This document shows, one piece after another, positions 55,266 through 64,000 of a DNA stretch of 64,000 nucleotides. The notes under the pieces were generated by a model, which saw only the letters and a program-made list of their open reading frames with translations, made no database searches and was not told the origin of the DNA. The DNA comes from Mixophyes australis (taxonomy: Eukaryota; Chordata; Amphibia; Anura; Limnodynastidae). Numbering within the stretch: position 1 is the first letter of the stretch; each line of letters begins with the position of its first letter. The translations under genes were made by a program, and so were the position numbers. Location of the stretch: positions 44,359,824-44,423,823 of the forward strand of contig JAVHZZ010000009.1 of the NCBI GenBank assembly GCA_036250195.1, given 5' to 3'.

Positions 55266-55575
55266 GGGCATGATTCATTAAGGAAAGTAAAGCAAAAAAA
55301 ATAGTAACTTTGAACATTGGCAAAACCCTGTTACAATGCAACAGGTGCAAATGAGTTTATTATTTTGTACATAAGGAAAATACTGGCTGTTTTTTCATGT
55401 AGGATGCAAATACCATATAGCTTTATTTTTACACTGACATTATAGGTTGATCTAGGACATGCTCTACCCCAATTATAAATCTGTCCTCACATTTTAAATT
55501 TACCTCCCTCACCAATACAACATTGTTCAACATTAATCATTTTTTTTGCTTAACTTTCCTTAATGAATCAGGCCC
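55266..55575. mobile_element. MITE (GGGC.TGATTCATTAAGG ends)
   Basis: GGGCATGATTCATTAAGGAA and CTTTCCTTAATGAATCAGG-CCC are inverted ends, flanked by AAT on both sides. It lies just upstream of the known MARS2 exons, presumably in an intron. A diverged relative starts near 54410 (GGGCCTGATTCATCAAGG). Confidence 0.8.
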
Positions 55576-55752
55576 AATAACTTTACAAGTATCTATGCTC
55601 TAATTAATTCTAAAATTGTTAAAGAAGTAAATGGAGAACAGCAACTATATAAAAAGCATACAAGATTCAAAAATAGATTTTGTTTTCAAAACAAGTACTT
55701 TTTGGTGTACTGTTGATTGCAATATGAAAGGCTTTGAATAAATATATAACAA

Positions 55753-56092
55753 GTTAACCCGTGTATGATACTCATGCATTCTAGTCAAATCAAGCTACTT
55801 AAGGTGTTAAAAAGGTTCTTGTCATGCATTTGGGCCTAGCCCAGGCCTCCTCAGGGGAAGAGCGTTACTTCCCGACGCAAGCGCCCTTTTTTAACGTGGT
55901 TTTGTCCACATGTCACCACCTCATCATTTTTCTCCATCACCTCATCCTTCATCTTCATCGCCACATCCTTCATCAAGCTACTTAAGGTGTTAAAAACTCC
56001 CCACTGTCACCCCCCGCAACCACCAACCACTCCCAACTGTCACTTCTCCTTCAAGAAATATTCCCACACGCCACTAGGCATTTATATAGTAG
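55753..56092 (+). mobile_element. Dispersed repeat copy 2 (GTTAACCCGTG family)
   Basis: It closely matches 22073-22470, lacking the 50-60 bp that copy 1 has before CGCCACTAGGCATTTATA. Both copies lie in TA-rich surroundings. Confidence 0.7.
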
Positions 56093-56422
56093 ATAATATT
56101 GTACATTGGCGTGAGTTTTAGACGTGTGTTAGATGTGTCAATGTAAATAAAAATAATTATCTAGTGATCACTAGAATGATGGATATAAAACATTAATACT
56201 GCAACTCAAACTTCTCATGGATAGAAGTAAGCAATATGTTCTGGTAACTTTGTAAATGGCTAATATGTGCCATGTCTTGAGCATGGATGACTTCCACACC
56301 TTTAGCTTAATTGGACCACTTCAGTCTTGATTCCATATGGCATCAAATTTGTGGTTCCTTAAAAGGTTTTTGTAATGTTTTTGGCAATATATTTGTATTT
56401 TTCATTGCTTGGATATTATACA

Positions 56423-57173
56423 CGTGACTGGATCACTTATAAATAACTTATGGTATAAAGGTATTTAAAATAAATAACGCAGAGCACTTATTAATATAAT
56501 TGCAAATTTACTTACTTTTGATATTGTGTGTATTTTGGTAAAGGAAATATCTGTATTTCTGAGACCAGGGGAGGAAATTCGTTTTTTGTTCTAACTTTGC
56601 TAGAGAAAATGCATGTATATATCTGATGCAATAAGCATTTGTTGAGGAAGTCTTTTGTGTATTTTGGTGTAGCGAAATTATTTGTTTGGGGTTTTGTAAC
56701 TTTTCTTTGGGAATTCTCAAGTTAGCAATAGAGTGGAGGGAATGTGTATTCTGCAACTGTCTGAAGAAAGGACCCATGTTAATCTCATGTTAATTAGACC
56801 TTTTGATGTGTGAGGATCCAACACCTGACGGTTTAATTAGACTTGTTGATAGATTTCCTCTGTCTAAAACAAGACGCTGGAAATCACAGCAAGTTTTAGG
56901 ATATCACAGATAAGTGTAAATATTGTTAGCTTTGCATAGAATGTAAATCCATGTTTGGGTAAATATATTGCATCCTGATACTAAAAATAACTCAGACCTC
57001 AGGAGCTGGCTTACCCTGTGAGGCTGTGTCCAAAACTGTATAAAAAAAAGCACTATTTTGTATTGAAAATTGTTCTTCTTGTTTCATCTGACCTGCTCAC
57101 TGGTACCTTCAACCAGTGTGAGCAAATAACAGCAACAACAGACAGGGTGGCATAGGCGGTCTATCCTGTCACA
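56423..57173 (+). mobile_element. Solo LTR, family B copy 2, TSD ATACA
   Basis: CGTGACTGG...CCTGTCACA with exact ATACA flanks (56418-56422, 57174-57178). It matches 47710-48677 except that most of the last 400 bp of copy 1 is missing (junction near 57127). The 89-residue - strand frame inside has no recognised domain. Confidence 0.85.
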
Positions 57174-57178
57174 ATACA

Positions 57179-60100
57179 CTTTTGCAGTATTAAAAAATGC
57201 ATTGATGTTATATAAAAAAAGCATTACAATTAATAATTGTAAACAATAGAAAAAAAACATTAAATCAGAAAAAATACATAGCAAGCAGTTCTGCAATTGT
57301 TTTATTAATAAAAACATTAAAGTACAAGGAATCTCAACCTTTGACCACTTCCCTCCTTTCAGATATATTTGCAAACACATATTGGCTACATTGTGGAGCG
57401 CTAACAACTTTTCATTGTATTTTATGGTTCAGGGATTACCTCATAGCCCCCCCCCCCCCCCCAGCAGCATCCATCCACTTTTAAATATTTCAATGTGACA
57501 GTGCAGTTCTAGGGATACTCTCATCCATATTTAATCAAAGCCATATATAACAAGGCATGAGGGCAGAGTTCTGCACCAGAATACATTTTGTTTGCAGAGT
57601 AGTCATTTCATTGAATAAAGTCTGTGAGGGTCATTTATGAACCAGAAAACAAATCAGTTCCACAAAGCATTTAATTACTTACTTTTTTTTTTTACATATG
57701 GCCTTCTTGTTGGTTTACATGGATAAATAATGACTAAGTAAAATCAGTTCCGTTATTTGTCACATGTTATTAGGCTGATCAAACTTTAGGACTTGCTGAA
57801 TGTTAATTAAGTCCTGATAGGTAAAACACAGATTTGTGAGAGAGTGTACTTTATTTTTCACATAAATTTATGTCTTAACTCACAAAAGCGAGGGTCTGTC
57901 TTAGTTAATAGTTCACTATCGTACAAAGAAATATTTTTTTATTATACTGGTATAAATGTATCTTTAAATGCATTTTCCTATATAAAGTGTACCAGGTAGT
58001 GCAGAAAGCATCCCCATTGAACTGATAGGTTGACGCTCAATCTTTCTCACTTCCAAGCACTTGTAAAATCAAGTTATTTTGCGAAAGGAATAGGTTCTGT
58101 GTCCACAGCCCAGGAATATGTCCAGTAAATGTGTAATGTCTCCTACTAGAACAGGCATCTGTGACTCTCCAGGTGTTTTGAAACTAATGTTGATAGATTG
58201 TTAAGAGGCAGCAACCAGTGTTGGTACGCAATTCTATGGTGTGATGGAAGGTCCTAAAAAAATTAGGTTGTACACATAAGGCTAAACTAGAATAAAAGCT
58301 TAGTGAGGTCAATGAGCTACTGAGAAGTTAGTGTTGAAATCTGAAAACAGGGCCAAGTCAGCTATTTGTTCTATAGTAGGTACTGTTGTGTTTTGGGAGA
58401 CACAATGGTTAGAAGCCTGGATGAAAATACTGAGCAAGACAGCATGACCAGTGAAGCTTAATAAATGGTGGGGAAAGCAATAGGTAAGCATGAAAGATCA
58501 TCAAATGCCAGCAATAAAAGCTAAGGAATGCACAATGTCTTCTAAAAGAATATTATTTAATGCAAAAAATAATGTTCAGAGCAATGTAAAAAAGCAAAAC
58601 CTTTTCTGATCCCTCCCACATTAATTTTCTGATGACAATCATTTATAAAATCACATGATAAATTACATAACAGATAAAATACCTGATAACATCACAAAGA
58701 ACATATCAGTGATTGAAGTGGAAATTTAGAAGTGGCGGTATGGAAAATATTAATGGAATTTGCTAGTCTGAAATTAACTTTAAAATCCCCAGTCCCACAC
58801 AACATTAATTCCCCAGTCTCCAAATAACTTTATCTGACCAACATACCTGCTCTCACCATTTTTACTGCAAAATACATGACAGGGGCATACAGAATACAAC
58901 ATAAGACAAAACAAGGGACATACAGGCAAGATGGTCCATGGGCATACATGGTATATTGTGTGGAGGACACTGTCCGTTAAAGTTTGCATTCTAAAAGGGG
59001 GTGGTGAGACAGTAGGAGTAGAAAAAAAACAGATTAATAGGTGTTCACAAGTTGTCTGAGTAGGGCATGGGTGTGTTTTGTGAGGGGTGCCACAATAGGA
59101 GGCTGAAGTGGAAGTGCAGGTTGGAGGACGTAAGCATTCGCAGGTCGTTAGCGGGCATAAGCATTGGAATTTTGTAGCAGGGCCTGTGGTTGATGGAAAG
59201 CAGGTATATTTAATGGCAGTTCATACTATATTCGATTGCCATCCAGCCTAATTTCTGCCAGATATTTGAAGAGAAATTCCTAAGACAAGGGATGCTGAGG
59301 AGAGTGTTGGTGCAAGAATGAGGTAGATGGGTAAATGTAGATGGAGAAAGTATATGTGTAGAGCTGAAGCAGGAGGGACACTCTAAGGGGGCACAGGATG
59401 AGTGAGAATGCCACAGATTTAGTTGGAGGCTCTTCTGGCACTGGCCTGGGTCTGGAGCAGGTTAAGCCAGCTCCGCTGTAGGAGGGATAGTTGTCCAAAC
59501 AGGCCAAGCATTAGGCCGTTGGTGAGAGGTCTTATCTTTTGACGGGTCCAGACCAGCCAGACCACAGCCACATGTTGAGGCAGGAGGGGTGTGATCCCTG
59601 GGATAACCCAGCGAGAAAGACGGACAGGCTGCAGGAAAGCTGGTTGAGTTCAACTCTGCAAGGATAATAGCAGATCAAACCAGCAGTGTCGGAACAGTGA
59701 CAGGTGTAAATGCTCAGGGAACAAGCGCAGATCATATGCAATGTGAGTCAGGGCACTGTGCACTCCGGCCCATTGAGATAACGGGGACCGTTGCATGGCA
59801 GATGCAGAGGGTTGGGGGCCACAGATCCGTTCTCCATGCACTGGGGCCCACAGCTCACAAGTTCCGCCTCTGGTTTGAGCAGCTAAGAAAACAATGCAGA
59901 GAGATGTAGACATTTCTCAAGAGGGAGGTCCAAAAATTTAAATTCCAATATTTAGCAGTATACCTTACAAATGACCTACAGACAATTCTAGTAAGGCTTT
60001 ACAGGGTTCTGAAGACAACATTTTATAATGAGTCAGGCAACATGAATATGTTATTTGGATGCAAGAATATTTTTCTGGTCCATGACCCTTACAATCAAGA

Positions 60101-60596
60101 GTAGAAAAAAATTCCCTTGAGTAACAAAATAATCCAGGGTTTGTGTAACCTCATAAACTTCTTTCCACAAGGACTGTTTTCTAGATTTTTAAAATAGATC
60201 TGATTGACAACCACTAGTTATAGAAGCAAGACATGAAATATGGAGAGAGGGTGGTAGATGAAGTCAAAACCTTTGGATTTACTTACTGGAGAATTAAATA
60301 CGTTTGTATAAATCTTGGTGAAAATGTAAGAATTGGAACATTTAACCTGTTCTCTTAACGTTCTAATTTTTTGGTAGAAAGTCAAACTTTGTCACCTACT
60401 TAAAGAATATGAGAGAGTCTTGTGTGATTGCTCGTAAATCTAACAAGCAGAAGGCTGTACCTCTGTGGCCTGAGTTTCATTCCAAATAGACTGAAAGTCA
60501 GATGTTTTAATCCACAGCTGGAAATGGTATATTGATTATGGCATGATCAGGAGTTCAGAAAATAAAATAAGAATGTGGTAATGGGCACTACAGCAT
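57179..60596. other. Intergenic or MARS2 upstream intron
   Basis: A partial CTGTGACTCTCCAGGTGTT motif (about 58159) is a MITE fragment. Frames at 58780-59913 show no domain. If the first MARS2 exon lies beyond 64000, this is intron; it was searched by eye for a HIGH-type exon on the - strand without success. Confidence 0.45.
57447..57462. repeat. Poly-C run
   Basis: Sixteen consecutive C. Confidence 0.9.
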
Positions 60597-61373
60597 GTTA
60601 CAAGTCGCGAAGGTGCCGAGCCCCCATGACTTAGTGTTTGCTATCTGGATGCGTCCTGGCCATGACCATGACGACCGGGACGTCACTTCCTCTTCTGTCC
60701 TGGCCATCACCTAGGCAACGGGCGGGACACTCTCTGCACAGCGCCACGTCCCTGCAACAGGGAGCAGCAAGGCACGTGCCTGAATATAATTAATTTATTT
60801 ATATACTCCTGGGGCTAATTACTGCCTCATATGCCCCTGCTTTCCTATAGGCCAGACATAGTATTTACCGCAGGGGGGGGGGTTTAGCCTCCCTGCTGTA
60901 TAAAGTTCCTGTGCTGCAAAACTTGCTGACAAGCTTCCCTGTTCCTGTAAATATACTGCTATTCCTGATCTGATTGCCTGTTGTGACCTTTGGCTTTTCC
61001 TTGGTCCTCACTAAAACTTGTGCCCCCTAACCTCGGCCTGTATCTTTCTTGGAATTCCTGTTTGCTATGGACCCATAGCAAACATGAATTGTTTGCTATG
61101 TGGCCTCTGGCCTGCCCCCAATACCAGCCTCAAGTATTTCAGTTTCCACCACCATGCACTATGGTTTGTTTGTGATAAACTTCTACTACTATAGAGCTAA
61201 GTCCTGGGGGCATCCGAGTATCTCCGAACAAACCAGTTCTATTGGAAAGGCAACTACTATAGGTGAAGATCTCTATCCGTTAACTATAGGTGAAGATCTC
61301 TACCTGTTACGTTCTACAAGCTTATCTAAACAGCCGTTAGCCCGAACACGACATATATGAATTGTTTGTAACA
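60597..61373 (+). mobile_element. Solo LTR-like sequence, Ty3/gypsy type
   Basis: Ends TGTTACAA and TTGTAACA form a perfect inverted pair. The left part has GACGACCGGGACGTCACTTCC and CACCTAGGCAACGG, like the U3 of the other gypsy LTRs, and TATAAAG near 60900 follows. No convincing target duplication was seen. Confidence 0.6.
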
Positions 61374-62349
61374 TGTGAGCTCACTGTGTGCAAGTAAACC
61401 AGAGGTTAATGGATGCTGAATCTAACAGACCTGGTCCTTGTCACCTAGTCTGAATTATTCATGCAAGAGAGGCCTGCATCTAGAGGACCTGCAACTATGG
61501 TTTATAACCCAGGCACAGATGTTTTAAAGACCGGTGCTTTCCCAACTAGGAGACGAAAATGTCAGATAAGATTTCACGGCAGTCCAGATGCTGGACTACA
61601 AATAGCATGGGTACATCTCAGGCCGTAGAATTCATATAGGAAATGTACACATTAAAGCACTACCTTTCATGATCCATATTTGAGAAAACCGCCGTATATA
61701 TTCATGTTATCAAACTGATAGCATAGTGAAAAAATCTCCCTAAGACATTTATATTTCATAGTCATGTTTTGTATGCATCTATACATAAAATCATGTTTTG
61801 TTTCTTAGACTGACTATTATGTTTCTGGGATGTTCTGGTTAAAAGATATTTAATTTTTAAGAATGGCTGAATAAAAATGTGTATGAACATAGGGTCATAC
61901 AAAGGTTGTAAACAAAATTAGCATACACACTGCCTTTTCTCAGTGACCTCACAGAGAAGGGGGATTGAGGGGGAAAAAAGTATTAAAATAATGGCATTAA
62001 TGTTAGAAGTTGACAGTTCCTGGAAAATTTATAGAAGAATTGAATAGGGTAGTAAGTGCTCTTAGTGAAATAATTACTATGTATAATTGTATAAAATGTG
62101 CATAACTTTATAAATATGGACACACATTTTATACAATTCTCCCTGCGTGAGCTACACTATTTGCTCTTCTTTGTTCATTTCTTTCACAATTTGTTCCATT
62201 TTGCAGTTAGTGCTGGACTTTATATTTTTCATCTAACACCTTTAGAAAAACGTTGGCTATTCACTTAAATCCTCTTTTAATCCCAGCACAGAGTATGAAG
62301 TTTGATGAGGAATTTCAAACAAATACATTCTTTATCAAGTATATGAAAT
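61374..62349. other. Intergenic, nothing recognised
   Basis: AT-rich, no gene or repeat family identified. Confidence 0.5.
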
Positions 62350-63900
62350 AGTGTTAACAGATTTCCATATATACCAAACCCATCATTTAGACTCACTAAT
62401 TGCAAACACAGGATTATATGTAGTCCCTGTTCCTTCCAAACAACCTCATCCTTTTGGCAATAACAGAAACATGGCTGACAAAATCAGACACTACCTCATG
62501 TGCAGCCCTTCCACACATTGGCCTCCACTTCACCACCACATCCAGGCCAGGAAGCAGGCTAATAAGAAGACAAGGAGGAGGGGTTGGACTCCTTTTCCTG
62601 CATTGCGTATTCTCAGTTCTTTGAATTGTACAATCACTCATATCTTCTGAAGTACATGCTATCTGTATTTTCAACCCATTCTTGTCGCCATGGACCACCC
62701 CAACAAATTCTTGAAAATTTCTCTGCCTTGCTGCCTCATTGTTTCTCTGTTGATATCCCCACCATCATCTTGGGTGATTTCAACATCCTTATTGATTATC
62801 CACATTCTCCTTGTGTCTCCAAACTACTCTCTCTAACTTCCGCTCTTGGCCTCTATCAGTGGACTGACTCTTCTACTCATTGGGTTGGCCATTGCCTTGC
62901 TCTTGTATTCTCTAGACTATGTTCAATTTCTGATTTATTTAACACTCCTTTCCCCATCTCGGTCATCACCTTATCACCTGCAAGCTCTCCTCTATTACTT
63001 TAAATATCGGCTGTCAAACTCTACCGAGCCTCCTCATACCCGCTGAATTCTTAGTTCTATTAATTGTCAACAACTGTCCACCTTCCCAAATTCTACAGTC
63101 TCCTCACCTGACATGGCAATGTCACTTCATAACCAAACCACAGCATCAGCCTTTGATCAAGTGGCAAAATCTACTCTTCACACTCTGCCATCAACCTCAA
63201 TGCCAGTTGTGGCAAATTAAAGTAACAAAATACCTTCAAAAATTTTCTTACAATGTAGATCAACAATGACAAAAGACTTGTACGTACTCACATATACCAT
63301 CTACCACTTCTATTGAAATGCTCTGGAATCTCTTTTGCTCTACTGGTATATTTCCATCATTATTCAAGCACATAGTGATTATTCCTATTTTAAAACAAAA
63401 ATATTTCTGACCCATATTCTCTTTCGCTCAAATTACCATCTCATCTCTCATGTCCCTGCCCCTCCAAGCTTCTTGAGAGGGTTAAACACACTGGCTTCAC
63501 ACACTTTTTCCCCTGACACAACCTAAAGTCAGTAAGACTTTCATTTCCATTTCACAGAGACTGTACTGGCCAAGGTCCTCAAATTTATGGATCCTCTCTG
63601 GATCGCTCACCATCTATGTTCGCCCCAGGTATTAAATGTGTTCCTGCCACTTCCTCTCCACCTCAAACTTAAAATATTGAGCTAATAATATTCCCACCAG
63701 CCAACATAAGCTACTAACCTGACATATCTACTACTGTTGACAACATAGCAACAAACGTTACCTCTTTACAGGTAGCTATAGCACAGAGACTCTTTGCGGT
63801 ACCTTACACATCTTGTTGGAGCCACAATTGTGTTTTTTTTAAGTAGGTCATAGCTTTTTCTTTTACTCCACTGTTGCGCAGTTTTTTTTTAAAGGGACAT
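62350..63900 (+). pseudogene. L2-like LINE: endonuclease and RT start, decayed
   Basis: In several + frames: IPTIILGDFNILIDYPHSP (about 62755-62815, the GDFN block of APE-type endonucleases), LLSLTSALGLYQWTDSSTH then GHCLALVFS (about 62830-62910), and further on SLFKHIVIIPILKQKYF (about 63350-63400) and ANYHLISHVP-like RT entry (about 63430). Frameshifts and stops throughout. Same general class as 43518-44820 but opposite strand and overlapping a different part. Confidence 0.72.
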
Positions 63901-64000
63901 ATAACTCCCAGCATATCTAAGTGTTTTCTACATACATATGCTCTCTAGTATAGTATATACAATAACAGCTGTCCTAAAGCTCCTGCCATTTGCAGGATGC

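Noticed and set aside
59280..59913. Cluster of - strand frames upstream of MARS2 as its missing first exon
   Set aside because: None contains a HIGH-type motif, the PIFYVN-like block or a plausible donor.

Overview
The window looks like nuclear DNA of a vertebrate, most likely a frog. Two spliced genes are recognisable: RBMX2 on the + strand and a partial MARS2 on the - strand. Between and around them lies a dense layer of transposable elements of types common in amphibians: chromodomain Ty3/gypsy, DIRS, Penelope, L2-like LINEs, PIF/Harbinger, hAT, Tc1 and many palindromic MITEs. The amphibian assignment is an inference from protein similarity and repeat content. No prokaryotic genes, operons or CRISPR arrays are present.

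Layout. 1-2700 holds three or four palindromic MITEs. 3064-9700 is RBMX2: a compact promoter with CRE-like and ETS-like sites, six coding exons that splice in frame to 269 residues, and poly(A) signals near 9652 and 9689; a 715-bp hAT-type MITE sits in intron 1. 10087-13100 has a solo gypsy-type LTR and a decayed hAT transposase split by a Penelope-like insert. 16130-17560 is a decayed Tc1 element carrying a solo LTR. 18964-20180 is a solo LTR with seven internal 80-bp repeats. 20998-24890 holds DIRS-like ends, simple repeats and a repeated element. 24893-26885 is a 31-bp minisatellite of about 64 units that abuts a Penelope reverse transcriptase fragment (26886-27545). 28640-31690 is a DIRS element interrupted by a hAT element. 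31905-35484 is a decayed PIF/Harbinger region with three protein genes, the nuclease lying antisense inside an intron of the MADF-type gene.

37130-44820 is a decayed L2-like LINE (- strand) into which a young chromovirus has inserted. That insertion is unusual: LTR - internal - LTR - internal fragment - LTR fragment, all inside one 5-bp target duplication. It is a collapsed tandem. Its gag is open; pol carries one frameshift and one nonsense codon. Gag and pol are in a -1 relationship with a canonical slippery heptamer at the overlap.

44990-64000 contains a tRNA-derived SINE, DIRS-like inverted repeats, several solo LTRs with exact target duplications (47710-48677, 51298-52118, 56423-57173), a hAT MITE, the two 3' exons of MARS2 (54835-55169 and 52398-53561, - strand), another LTR (60597-61373) and an L2-like endonuclease/RT remnant (62350 onward). 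The first MARS2 exon(s), with the targeting peptide and HIGH motif, were not found and may lie beyond 64000.

I do not see a clearly new cellular system. The most notable structures are the collapsed tandem chromovirus, the antisense-nested Harbinger genes, the intron-split MARS2 and the minisatellite that is open in many reading frames. All coordinates were read by eye without alignment software.
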